Source: Shimia sp047124445
Lineage (GTDB): Bacteria; Pseudomonadota; Alphaproteobacteria; Rhodobacterales; Rhodobacteraceae
Assembly (NCBI RefSeq): GCF_047124445.1
Contig: NZ_CP138921.1
Location: 3,038,001 to 3,102,000, forward strand
Length of the DNA: 64,000 bases
Direction: 5' to 3'
In this document: piece by piece, positions 19,471 to 28,060 of the stretch
Position numbering within the stretch: position 1 is the first letter of the stretch
Layout of the letters: each line of letters starts with the position of its first letter
Program-made: the position numbers and the translations under genes
The notes under the pieces: generated by a model
The model's database searches: none
Told to the model about the DNA's origin: nothing
What the model saw: the letters and a program-made list of their open reading frames with translations, nothing else

Positions 19471-21921
19471 ATGGCCGCAGCTGACGACAAAACCAACAGC
19501 CGCATGTCCAAAATGCGCAAGTCCCTGACCTATGGTCTTGGGCGGCGGATGACCTTGTACTTCGGGTTAATGATCGGGGCCTTTGTCTCGACCCTGATCT
19601 ATCTGAACACCATCACACAGCTGGAACTGGTGCACACCCGCTTCTCGGAGCGCTCGGACTCGCTTGGCATTCTGATTCAGGAAGTCACGCTGCCTTACCT
19701 GTTTGAGGGCCGCCCTGCCGAACTCGACATCATCTACCAGGAACTGATGCGCCAGCCCGACATCCTGTCCTTGCGCTTCATCGACCCCGAAGGCTTCCTG
19801 CTGGTGAACGGTTCGTCCGAAGGCAACGCGCTGTTTCTTGGCCGCGTCGAAGACCCGCTGGTCACAGAAGCCGTCGCCTCCGAAACCACTCATATCCGCA
19901 ACTTAGAGGGTCGCATTCAAGTCGCGGTTCCTGCGATCTATGGCAATGTGAACTACGGCACCATCCGTTTTGATCTGGACGGCACCGCCGCCAACCGCGA
20001 GGTCAATCTGGTGCTGCGCCGCAACCTGATGTTTGGCGTGTTTTTCACCCTCACCGGCATCCTGCTGTCGATCTGGATCTCGCGCCGTCTGACCGAACCG
20101 CTGGCCCGCCTCAACAGCGCCACCGAACGCGCCGCCAAAGGCAACCTGAACCAATCCATCGTGATCCGCACCAACGACGAGGTCGAAAGCCTCGCCGACA
20201 GCTTCAACCTGATGCTGGGCAACCTGCGCGCCTGGGTGAAATCCCTGGAAGACACGCAAACCAAACTCGAGATTTCCTCCGACGATCTGAACGCCAAAAA
20301 CGCAGAGCTTCAGGTGGTCGCAGAACAGGCCAAAACCGCCGAACGGGCCAAATCGCAATTCCTGGCCCGCATGAGCCACGAAATCCGCACCCCGATGAAT
20401 GGCGTGTTGGGCATGACGGAGCTGTTGTCAGACACCGACCTGACCGCCAACCAACTGGGCCTGGTGGATTCCATCCACACCTCCGGCACCACCCTGCTCA
20501 ACATCATCAACGACATTCTGGACTTCTCTAAAATCGACAGCGGTCACATGACCCTGCGCGACGAGCCTTACCGCCCTCTGGAGCTGGTGGAGAACACCGC
20601 CCAGATGCTGTCCTATCAGGCCGGCCAGGCAGGTGTAGACCTCATCACCCGTGTGGAACCGGACCTACCCAAATCGCTGCTTGGCGATGAATCCCGCCTC
20701 AAGCAGGTCATCATCAACCTTGTTGGCAACGCCCTAAAGTTCACCGACGAAGGCTACGTGCTGATCAATGCCACCCTCAAGGACGAGAACGGCAAGCCCT
20801 TTATGCAAGTCGATGTCTGTGACACCGGCTGCGGCATTCCCGAAGAAAAGCTGGCCACGGTCTTTGACCAGTTCACGCAAGTGGATGGCTCCTACAGCCG
20901 CAAGCATCAGGGCACAGGTCTGGGGCTGGCCATCGCCAAAGGCTTTGTGGAGCTTATGGGCGGTCGCATCTGGGTGAAATCCACTGTCGGCACCGGCACG
21001 ACCTTCACCTTCAACGTGCCACTGGTGCAACCAGACACACCGCTGCCGGCTCTCACTATCGACAGCGCCAACCTCAACGACATGAAAGTTCTTGTGCTGC
21101 AATCGGAACCAACAGCGCTGTTTGTGATGAATGAAGTGATGTCATCCTGGAACGGTCAGGTGGCCACTTTTGAATCCGCAAAAGAGGCACTGGAAAGCCT
21201 GCATGAAGCAGCAACCAACGGCGTGCCATATGATGTCGTGCTGACGGAAATGGGACTCCCGGACATGGACCGTGAGGATTTGTTCCGCTCCATCCATCAA
21301 ATCCTTGGGGATGCGCACACACGCGTGGTTGCGCTGCGCCCGATGGACGATGCCATCCATCAAAACGGGTCCGAACACAGTTTTACAGACTGCGAAGTGA
21401 TCAAGCCGGTTCAAACTGCAAAACTTCTCGAGGCGCTGACCAAGCCACAAAAGGCACAAACCCGCCGGAAAGCGGACCAGGAAACGCAGGACACCCTGCC
21501 ATCCAACGGCACCTCGCAGAAACGCGTTGCCACAGAACTCACCGAGCCGGTCTCCGACAAGACCATTTTGATCGTGGACGACAACAAGACCAATCGGAAG
21601 CTGATTGAAATTTTCCTCAACCGGTTGGGGGTTACGCACCACTCGGCCAGCGACGGCGAACAGGCGGTCGAATGCTATCGCGACGTCCACCCGGATCTGG
21701 TGCTGATGGACGTCTCCATGCCGGTGATGAACGGTCTGGACGCCACCCGTGAAATCCGCCGCCTCGAAGGGGCCAACGGTGATTTTCGTTCCCATATCAT
21801 TGGACTCACCGCCCATTCCGCGCCGGAAGACCGCGCCGCCTGTCTGGACAGCGGCATGAACGCCCATATGGCCAAGCCGATCAAACTCGCTCAACTCAAA
21901 GCTGTGATCTCACAACTCTGA
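19471..21921 (+). CDS. Hybrid sensor histidine kinase with one degenerate and one intact receiver
   Basis: An 816-residue membrane kinase. Order: a transmembrane helix near residues 28-48, a periplasmic sensor domain of about 135 residues, a second helix near 188-206, HAMP, a short coiled coil, HisKA with His303 in MSHEIRTPMNG, HATPase with NLVGNALKFTDEG, VCDTGCGIPEE and GTGLGLAIAKG, then two receiver domains. The first receiver (from about 538) lacks the acidic pocket and has Glu593 where Asp is expected; the second has VDDNKTNRK and Asp747 in LMDVSMPVMNG. No HPt domain or response regulator gene is nearby, so output must go to a partner elsewhere. It is coupled to the PhnD-like gene (2-base gap), whose product is the likely periplasmic input. 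Confidence 0.92.
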   Translation: MAAADDKTNSRMSKMRKSLTYGLGRRMTLYFGLMIGAFVSTLIYLNTITQLELVHTRFSERSDSLGILIQEVTLPYLFEGRPAELDIIYQELMRQPDILSLRFIDPEGFLLVNGSSEGNALFLGRVEDPLVTEAVASETTHIRNLEGRIQVAVPAIYGNVNYGTIRFDLDGTAANREVNLVLRRNLMFGVFFTLTGILLSIWISRRLTEPLARLNSATERAAKGNLNQSIVIRTNDEVESLADSFNLMLGNLRAWVKSLEDTQTKLEISSDDLNAKNAELQVVAEQAKTAERAKSQFLARMSHEIRTPMNGVLGMTELLSDTDLTANQLGLVDSIHTSGTTLLNIINDILDFSKIDSGHMTLRDEPYRPLELVENTAQMLSYQAGQAGVDLITRVEPDLPKSLLGDESRLKQVIINLVGNALKFTDEGYVLINATLKDENGKPFMQVDVCDTGCGIPEEKLATVFDQFTQVDGSYSRKHQGTGLGLAIAKGFVELMGGRIWVKSTVGTGTTFTFNVPLVQPDTPLPALTIDSANLNDMKVLVLQSEPTALFVMNEVMSSWNGQVATFESAKEALESLHEAATNGVPYDVVLTEMGLPDMDREDLFRSIHQILGDAHTRVVALRPMDDAIHQNGSEHSFTDCEVIKPVQTAKLLEALTKPQKAQTRRKADQETQDTLPSNGTSQKRVATELTEPVSDKTILIVDDNKTNRKLIEIFLNRLGVTHHSASDGEQAVECYRDVHPDLVLMDVSMPVMNGLDATREIRRLEGANGDFRSHIIGLTAHSAPEDRAACLDSGMNAHMAKPIKLAQLKAVISQL

Positions 21922-21950
21922 TTGCAAAGCTGCGCGGCCCTTGGCAACAC

Positions 21951-21975
21951 TGTCCCCAAGACGATTGAGGGGACA
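21951..21975 (+). promoter_or_regulatory. Hairpin covering the ribosome site of the DadA-like gene
   Basis: TGTCCCC (21951-21957) pairs perfectly with GGGGACA (21969-21975) around 11 bases. The right arm contains the GAGGGGA ribosome site of the ATG at 21981, so folding would hide it. This could be a translational switch or simply a weak brake. Confidence 0.45.
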
Positions 21976-21980
21976 GAAAC

Positions 21981-23219
21981 ATGCCGCGAAATGTGGTGGT
22001 GATCGGAGCAGGCATCGTGGGCGCATCCACCGCGTTGTGGTTGCGCCGCGCAGGGCACAATGTCACCCTTCTGGACAAGAACACCCCCGGCATGGGCGCC
22101 TCCTTTGGCAACGCCTGCCTGTTGGCGAGCTGCGCCGTGGTGCCCAACGCCACGCCGGGCCTTTTGACCAAGGCCCCCGGCTACCTCCTGAACCCCAACT
22201 TCCCGCTGTTTCTGAAATGGGCCAACCTGCCACGTCTCACCCCGTGGTTCCTGAAATACCTCGGCTTCGCCAATGACACAGATGCCCGTCGGTTTACCCA
22301 TGTGCTGGCAGATCTGATTGGTGACAGCGTGGATCAACACAAGGCGCTCGCCAAAGGCACCGCCGCCGAAAGTTTCATTGCCGACACGGATTACCTCTAC
22401 GCCTACAAAGACCGCGCCGCCTTTGAGGCCGACGCGTACACCTGGAACCTGCGCGCCAGCGTCGGCTTTGTCCCAGACATCATCGAAGGCCGCGCCGTGC
22501 AGGAACTGGAGCCCATTCTGGACGCCCAAACCTCCTTCCTCGCGGTGAACAAAGACCACGGCTACATCCTCAACCCCGCGGGCTATGTGCAGGCTTTGGT
22601 GGACACATTCACCGGCATGGGCGGGTGTTTTGTGCAAGCCGAGGTGCGTGACTTTGATCTCTCCGGCGGGCAGGTCACCGCCGTGATGACCGATCAGGGC
22701 CAGTTTGACTGTGACCGCGCCGTGCTTTCCTCCGGCATCTGGTCCAAGCCCTTGATGCGCAAACTGGGCTTTACCGTCCCGCTGGAAACCGAACGCGGCT
22801 ATCACATCACCTTCAAAGAGCCGTCGATCCGCCCCAACCACCCGATGATGATTGCCTCCGCCAAATTTGTCGCCACACCGATGCAGCACGGCCTGCGCTG
22901 CGCCGGCATTGTGGAGTTTGGCGACCTGTCGGAGAAGAAATCCAAAGCCCCGCTGGCCCTGTTGCGTCGCCGCGTGGCTGAAGTCTTCCCGACAATGACC
23001 TCCGAGAGCGACGAAGAATGGCTTGGCTTCCGCCCGTCCCTTCCAGACAGCCTGCCGATGGTGGGTGAGATTGGCCAAAGCGGTGTCTACGCTGCCTTTG
23101 GCCACCAACACGTGGGCCTCACCGGCGGCGCCAAAACTGGACGGCTGGTGGCCGATCTGATTTCCGACACGCCGCCTAACATCGATCTCTCACCGGTGAG
23201 CCCAATGCGGTTTTCCTGA
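21981..23219 (+). CDS. DadA-like FAD-dependent D-amino-acid dehydrogenase
   Basis: A 412-residue flavoprotein of the DAO/DadA family. The FAD-binding VVVIGAGIVGASTALWLRRAGH motif is at the N-terminus, followed by a GMGASFGNACLLA segment typical of DadA small subunits, and near the C-terminus GFRPSLPDSLPMVG and AFGHQHVGLTGGAKTGRLVADL. It would oxidise D-amino acids to keto acids and pass electrons to the respiratory chain. It is a single gene, with its own leader hairpin at 21951-21975, and converges on hemY. Other DAO-family oxidases, such as hydroxyproline dehydrogenases, are similar, so the substrate is not certain. Confidence 0.88.
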   Translation: MPRNVVVIGAGIVGASTALWLRRAGHNVTLLDKNTPGMGASFGNACLLASCAVVPNATPGLLTKAPGYLLNPNFPLFLKWANLPRLTPWFLKYLGFANDTDARRFTHVLADLIGDSVDQHKALAKGTAAESFIADTDYLYAYKDRAAFEADAYTWNLRASVGFVPDIIEGRAVQELEPILDAQTSFLAVNKDHGYILNPAGYVQALVDTFTGMGGCFVQAEVRDFDLSGGQVTAVMTDQGQFDCDRAVLSSGIWSKPLMRKLGFTVPLETERGYHITFKEPSIRPNHPMMIASAKFVATPMQHGLRCAGIVEFGDLSEKKSKAPLALLRRRVAEVFPTMTSESDEEWLGFRPSLPDSLPMVGEIGQSGVYAAFGHQHVGLTGGAKTGRLVADLISDTPPNIDLSPVSPMRFS

Positions 23220-23225
23220 CGCCCA

Positions 23226-23254
23226 AACCAAAACAACGCCGCCCAAAGGCGACG
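23226..23254 (-). terminator. Terminator of the hemD-mic60-hemY transcript
   Basis: On the minus strand CGTCGCC and GGCGGCG pair through seven positions with one G-T around TTTG, followed by TTGTTTTGGTTT. It lies 29-57 bases beyond the hemY stop. Confidence 0.6.
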
Positions 23255-23282
23255 CTGCTTCGATGTCTCTCAAGCTTAAGCC

Positions 23283-24779
23283 TTAAGCAGACTTAAGCTC
23301 TTCTTTCGGAGTTTCCTCAGCCTCCGCAGGGGCCTCCGTGGCCTCACCTTCGACCACATCAGCCTCTTCCGCGTCCTCAGCCTCCGCCTCGGAATGATCC
23401 TCCAACGCGCCGATGATCAGCGGCAACATCGCCGCGCCGGTTTCGCTCAACCCTTCGGTCTCTGGCGGCGCGGTCCAGCTCAGCGTGTCAAAGCTGTGGC
23501 AATTGTCACAGGTCGGCGCCCACTCCGCATGGATGTTGTGGCAGGTGTCACAGACCCACTGCGGCCCACGCGGTGCGCTCAGCGCCTTGGCCAGATAACC
23601 TTTCACCACCGCATCATTTGCACCTTCGCCGCGCTCAATCGCCGCCATAATGGTCAACGACCGCTGCGTCGCGTCAGTCTCCACCAGATCGCCCAGTGCA
23701 CGCCGCGCCTCCGGGAAATCCTCCGCCGCAATGTACAGCTCCGCCATCAGCATCTTGGTTTCGGCATGGCTGGCGGTATTCTTGGTCAGGGTTTTAAACC
23801 GCTTGATCCGCGCCTCTGGGGTTTCCTCTGGCGCAATCTCGGCAAAGGCCGCCGCCAAATCCGGGTGCGGCTGCGCATCCCAAGCCTTCTTGATCAGACG
23901 CGTGGCATTGCGCGGCTTGCCTTTCGCCACATAGCCCCGCGCCGCCATCACTGCCGCCGGGATCAGGTCCGGTGACAAGCGGTTGGCCTCAATCGCCTGT
24001 TCCTGCGTCTCGATGCTCGCATCTTCCGCAATCAACTCTTTGGCTTCAGACAGCGCCAAAACCGCATCACGACGGCGATGCACGTCGCGGGGCAAAGTGC
24101 CATGGCGCAGCTTCGCATTTAACGTGCCCCGCGCACCTTTCCAGTCTTTGCTCTCGGTCTGCAATCGCAGCAGCGTGTCCTGCACCTCAACATGGCGTGG
24201 CTTTAACGCAAAGGCATTCTCCGCCAACTTCAGCGCCACCTCGGTGTTTCCGGCCTCCAGCTTCTGCTTCATCAGCCCACGAATACCAACAAACCGCGTG
24301 CCTTCGTTCTGCAACAGCTTCTTGTAGGTCTCTTCCGCCTTCTTGGTGTCGCCGCTCATCTCGGCCGCCTGCGCCACAATCAGGTTGGTCAGCTCCGGCT
24401 TGTGCAGTTTCTTTTCTGCCAGCCGTGCCTTTTCCATCGCCGTACGCCCCTCGCCAGAGGCCAGCGCAGTCACACTATCCGCCAGCGCCTGATAGCCCTT
24501 CTTTTCCCGGTTACGGTCAAAATAGCGGCTGATCGCGGTTTCATCGCCGTTCAGGAACTTCAGCGTCGCCACCAACAGGCCCAGCGCCTTGATGAACAGC
24601 CAGACCGCAGCCACCAGCGCGATCAACGCCAAAGCGGTCTGAAACGGCCCAAGGCTGTATTCAACCCCAGCCACGGTGACCATCACCCCGCCTTCGCTTT
24701 CCAGCAGGTAAATCGAGCCAAAGGTCAGCCCAGCGACAATGGCAACAAACGCAATAATTTTGATCAGGGACCAGAGCAT
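23283..24779 (-). CDS. hemY: HemY-like membrane protein with C-terminal zinc ribbon
   Basis: A 498-residue protein of the bacterial HemY/COG3898 type (not protoporphyrinogen oxidase). Two transmembrane helices lie at residues about 5-25 and 43-65, then a long run of TPR-like helical repeats. Near residues 420-440 is a CDTCHNIHAEWAPTCDNCHS zinc ribbon like that of LapB, and the tail is Glu/Ala-rich. Its function is unclear; it is linked to porphyrin genes by gene order. It lies 10 bases after the mic60-like gene and belongs to the hemD-mic60-hemY run. Confidence 0.88.
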   Translation of the reverse strand: MLWSLIKIIAFVAIVAGLTFGSIYLLESEGGVMVTVAGVEYSLGPFQTALALIALVAAVWLFIKALGLLVATLKFLNGDETAISRYFDRNREKKGYQALADSVTALASGEGRTAMEKARLAEKKLHKPELTNLIVAQAAEMSGDTKKAEETYKKLLQNEGTRFVGIRGLMKQKLEAGNTEVALKLAENAFALKPRHVEVQDTLLRLQTESKDWKGARGTLNAKLRHGTLPRDVHRRRDAVLALSEAKELIAEDASIETQEQAIEANRLSPDLIPAAVMAARGYVAKGKPRNATRLIKKAWDAQPHPDLAAAFAEIAPEETPEARIKRFKTLTKNTASHAETKMLMAELYIAAEDFPEARRALGDLVETDATQRSLTIMAAIERGEGANDAVVKGYLAKALSAPRGPQWVCDTCHNIHAEWAPTCDNCHSFDTLSWTAPPETEGLSETGAAMLPLIIGALEDHSEAEAEDAEEADVVEGEATEAPAEAEETPKEELKSA

Positions 24780-24789
24780 AAAACGACCC

Positions 24790-26112
24790 TCAGTTGGAGT
24801 TTAGGGTTTGCGCCAGATCTTCGGCGGCTTGCGTGGCGGCGACACGGGTCTGCGCTTGCGCCACCCAGTCTGCCATCACGTTTTTTGGCCCCTCGGCCAG
24901 TGTATCCAGTTCGGTAAGCGCCACGGTCAGATCACCGGCTTTCAACGCCGCTTCGGCCCGGCTCAGAACAGCATCCGTATCAGAGCCTTCGCGTGCCTCA
25001 ACAGAACGCGCGCCAAACTGTGTCTTCAGGAAATTGCCCAGCTTGTTGCCGGTGCCCGCATCCACTTTGTCTTCGCGCGCCTTGGCCAAGGCCCCGCGCG
25101 CCGCCTCCGGATAGCTTTCGATCAGCGCCGACAGGGTGATCACGCCGCTGTCCGCATGATCTTCCAGCACCGCCGCAACGCTTTCCCCAGTGGAAGACCG
25201 CAGATCCACCACGGCCGCACGATACGGCGCACCACTTTCCAGCGCCGCCACTATGCGTGTGACAGACGAACGCGCCAAAGCCGCTTTCGCGGACAAGTCG
25301 GCCTTGTCTTTCAGCTCCGCCGCCTCAGCCTTCTGTGCCGCGACCAAATCCTTGAGGTCTTTGACTTCACGCTCATAGGCCGCAATCGCCGCCGCGTTCA
25401 GACCTTCGCTCAACGGACGTTTCTCAATCTCAGAAAGCCGTGCTTCCAATGTCGCCACGGCCTCAGACACCGTGCCCAGCTCGGTGGTATAAGCCGACAG
25501 GACCTCTTCCATCTTCGCAACCAGCGCCGCCGCCTCGCCAGAGGCAGCCTGCGCGCCGTTGGACACGTCAACGGACTTGGCCAGCTTTTCATTCAAAGCC
25601 GCAAGCGCATCATCCTGCGCCGCCAACTTGGCCGTCATCTCGCTGAGCGCCGCATCCGTATCCGCGCCCAACCCAAGCTGGTCGCCAAAATACACCGCAC
25701 CGCCAAATCCAATCACCGCCGCAATCACACCGCCAAACACCATAGGCACAAAGCCACCCTTGCGCTCTGGCTCCTGTGCGGTTGCCGTAGGCGCAGCGGT
25801 GTCCGCCACCGGGTCGTCTACGGGAGCCTCGGCGTCCACCGCTTCAGAACCTTCCGCCTCTACGGTATCAACTTCTGCATCCGCGTCATCTTTAGGCTCT
25901 TCAATCTCTACGGGAGCCTCATCAGACTCATCGCCATCCGCAGCGTCGCTGGCCGCGTCCACATCGCTGTCATCTGACACCCCAACCGGCGCAGTCTCTT
26001 CGACAATTTCCGCGTCCTCGACCACATCTTCTGCGTCGGCTTGCGTATCGGTCTGATCCTGTTGATCAACCTGATCTTTGCTTGGCTTGTCCGATTTATC
26101 CGTGGTTCCCAC
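24790..26112 (-). CDS. Alphaproteobacterial mitofilin (Mic60-like) protein
   Basis: A 440-residue protein with a very acidic, low-complexity N-terminal tail (residues 1-115, Asp/Glu/Ala rich), one transmembrane helix near 122-142 (FVPMVFGGVIAAVIGFGGAVYF), a long coiled coil (about 155-290) and a C-terminal helical mitofilin-type domain (AALESGAPYRAAV onward). Alphaproteobacterial Mic60 is the relative of the mitochondrial cristae protein and sits in this same hemY-mic60-hemD order. It would be anchored in the inner membrane facing the periplasm and help shape intracytoplasmic or envelope membranes. Confidence 0.88.
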   Translation of the reverse strand: MGTTDKSDKPSKDQVDQQDQTDTQADAEDVVEDAEIVEETAPVGVSDDSDVDAASDAADGDESDEAPVEIEEPKDDADAEVDTVEAEGSEAVDAEAPVDDPVADTAAPTATAQEPERKGGFVPMVFGGVIAAVIGFGGAVYFGDQLGLGADTDAALSEMTAKLAAQDDALAALNEKLAKSVDVSNGAQAASGEAAALVAKMEEVLSAYTTELGTVSEAVATLEARLSEIEKRPLSEGLNAAAIAAYEREVKDLKDLVAAQKAEAAELKDKADLSAKAALARSSVTRIVAALESGAPYRAAVVDLRSSTGESVAAVLEDHADSGVITLSALIESYPEAARGALAKAREDKVDAGTGNKLGNFLKTQFGARSVEAREGSDTDAVLSRAEAALKAGDLTVALTELDTLAEGPKNVMADWVAQAQTRVAATQAAEDLAQTLNSN

Positions 26113-26185
26113 AGGTCACCCTTTCGAATCCGTTTTTTGCAAATGCAGCACCAATCTAGGCGAGCAATCCTTGCGCCTCAATGCG

Positions 26186-26881
26186 TCACCCTGCGTCTAA
26201 CAGTCTCGCCACCGCATTTGCCATGGCCTTTGCCTCTTTTTTCTCCGCCAAAACAACTGTTTCCACAGGCAACTCCCCCAATGCAACCGCCACGGCCTCA
26301 CTCATCACAACCACATGAAGCGGCGCGTGATACGGCCCTTGCTCGGCAAATTGGGCTGCTGCGCGCGGCGAAAAAAGGGGAACTATCACCGGATTCTCCC
26401 GCATTAGCGCCTGTTTTGCCTGCTCTGACAATGAATGTGCCTTTTGGCGATAGACCACCACATCGTCGGTTTTAATCCCGACTTTGGTCAAACGCCCGGC
26501 CAGATCGCCGCGCGCAACTTCGCCGCGAATGTGCAGCAAAGGCCCTTCCGGGGCATCGGCCAAAACCCGCGCATAAAGCGACTCCGCATCGCCATCCGCC
26601 GCCACAGCGCGCCAACCTTTAGCCCGCGCTGCCATCGCCGTCGCCTCCCCAACGCACCAAGCAGGCATGTCGTATCCCACAACCGCCGCCACCGCGTTGC
26701 GCGAACTGAATATCACGCCTGAGGCATTGGTCAGGTCCACGTCAGCCTCGGTGGGCACAATCTCCACAATCGGTGAAAATGCGACCTCTGCGGTGATCCC
26801 CATATCCGCCAACAAACCGGCAAACCCCTCTGCATCGGCCAAAGGCCGGGTCAGCAAGATCAAAGGGGTCACATCCGCCAT
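26186..26881 (-). CDS. hemD: Uroporphyrinogen-III synthase
   Basis: A 231-residue HemD. The fold is recognisable by LILLTRPLADAEGFAGLLADMG at the start, the FSSRNAVAAV segment, CVGEATAMAARAKGW, and VVYRQKAHSLSEQAK, with a late VVLAEKKEAKAMANAVARLL helix. It closes hydroxymethylbilane to uroporphyrinogen III, the branch point for heme, siroheme and cobalamin. The ATG at 26881 is chosen rather than the GTG at 26893. It heads the minus-strand group and diverges from tsaD across an 81-base region that should hold both promoters. HemD proteins diverge strongly, so context supports the call. Confidence 0.88.
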   Translation of the reverse strand: MADVTPLILLTRPLADAEGFAGLLADMGITAEVAFSPIVEIVPTEADVDLTNASGVIFSSRNAVAAVVGYDMPAWCVGEATAMAARAKGWRAVAADGDAESLYARVLADAPEGPLLHIRGEVARGDLAGRLTKVGIKTDDVVVYRQKAHSLSEQAKQALMRENPVIVPLFSPRAAAQFAEQGPYHAPLHVVVMSEAVAVALGELPVETVVLAEKKEAKAMANAVARLLDAG

Positions 26882-26962
26882 AAGGCCCACCACGGTTGTT
26901 TGAGGCGCCCTGTGGTGTTACCTGCCAACAAACCTCCGCGCAACGGCAAGGACCTGTGACAC

Positions 26963-28060
26963 ATGGACGGCCCGCTCACCATTCTTGGCATTGAAAGCAG
27001 CTGCGATGACACTGCCGCCGCCATCCTGCACCAACCCATTGTGGGTGACGCTGAGATTCTGGCTTCTGTTGTGCATGGCCAAACCGATCTGCACGCGCCC
27101 TTTGGCGGCGTCGTGCCGGAAATCGCCGCCCGCGCCCACGCGGAAAAGGTGGACCTCTGCGTTGAGGAGGCGCTCCTGGCCGCCAATGTGTCCCTGAAAG
27201 ATGTGGACGCCATCGCCGTCACAGCTGGCCCCGGCCTCATCGGCGGTGTGATCTCCGGCGTGATGTGCGCCAAAGGCCTCTCCGCAAGCCTGGGCATTCC
27301 GCTCATCGGCGTAAACCACCTCGCCGGTCACGCCCTAACTCCACGCCTCACCGATCAGGTGGCCTTTCCTTACCTGATGCTTTTGGTCTCCGGCGGCCAT
27401 TGCCAATTCCTGATCGCCCACGGGCCTGAGGAGTTCACCCGCCTCGGCGGCACCATCGACGATGCCCCCGGCGAAGCCTTTGACAAAACCGCGCGCCTGC
27501 TGGGCCTGCCCCAACCCGGCGGCCCCGCCGTCCAGGCCGAAGCTGCCAAAGGCGACCCAAAACGCTTCCGCTTCCCACGCCCGCTTCTGGACCGCCCCGG
27601 CTGCGACATGTCCTTCTCTGGCCTCAAGACCGCTCTCCTGCGTCAGCGTGATGCTATCATCGCTGAGCAAGGCGGCCTGCCCGTGCAGGACCGCGCCGAC
27701 ATGTGCGCGGGCTTTCAGGCCGCTGTTGTCGATGTGCTCGCCGAGAAAACCCGCCGCGCGCTTGACATCTATCTGGCCGAAACTCCGTCCGAACCATTGC
27801 TAGCCGTCGCAGGTGGCGTCGCGGCAAACACCGCCATTCGGGCCGAGTTAGAGACTGTTTGCACCGACAAAGGTGTGACTTTCACCGCGCCTCCATTGGC
27901 GCTTTGCACCGACAACGCCGCAATGATCGCTTATGCCGGTCTGGAGCGCTACCGCACCGGCGCGCGAGACGGCATGGATCTCTCTGCCCGTCCGCGCTGG
28001 CCGCTAGATCAAACCGCCCCCGCGCTTTTGGGCAGCGGCAAAAAAGGAGCCAAAGCATGA
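26963..28060 (+). CDS. tsaD: tRNA threonylcarbamoyladenosine transferase TsaD
   Basis: A 365-residue TsaD (Kae1/YgjD). It has ILGIESSCDDTAAAI at the N-terminus, the metal-binding His119 and His123 in NHLAGH, MLLVSGGHCQFL, GEAFDKTARLLGL, CDMSFSGLKTAL and the C-terminal CTDNAAMIAYAG. With TsaB, TsaC and TsaE it makes the t6A37 base of tRNAs that read ANN codons; TsaE is also in this window at 46255. AAGGA lies upstream of the ATG. The stop overlaps the gpsA start (ATGA). Confidence 0.97.
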   Translation: MDGPLTILGIESSCDDTAAAILHQPIVGDAEILASVVHGQTDLHAPFGGVVPEIAARAHAEKVDLCVEEALLAANVSLKDVDAIAVTAGPGLIGGVISGVMCAKGLSASLGIPLIGVNHLAGHALTPRLTDQVAFPYLMLLVSGGHCQFLIAHGPEEFTRLGGTIDDAPGEAFDKTARLLGLPQPGGPAVQAEAAKGDPKRFRFPRPLLDRPGCDMSFSGLKTALLRQRDAIIAEQGGLPVQDRADMCAGFQAAVVDVLAEKTRRALDIYLAETPSEPLLAVAGGVAANTAIRAELETVCTDKGVTFTAPPLALCTDNAAMIAYAGLERYRTGARDGMDLSARPRWPLDQTAPALLGSGKKGAKA

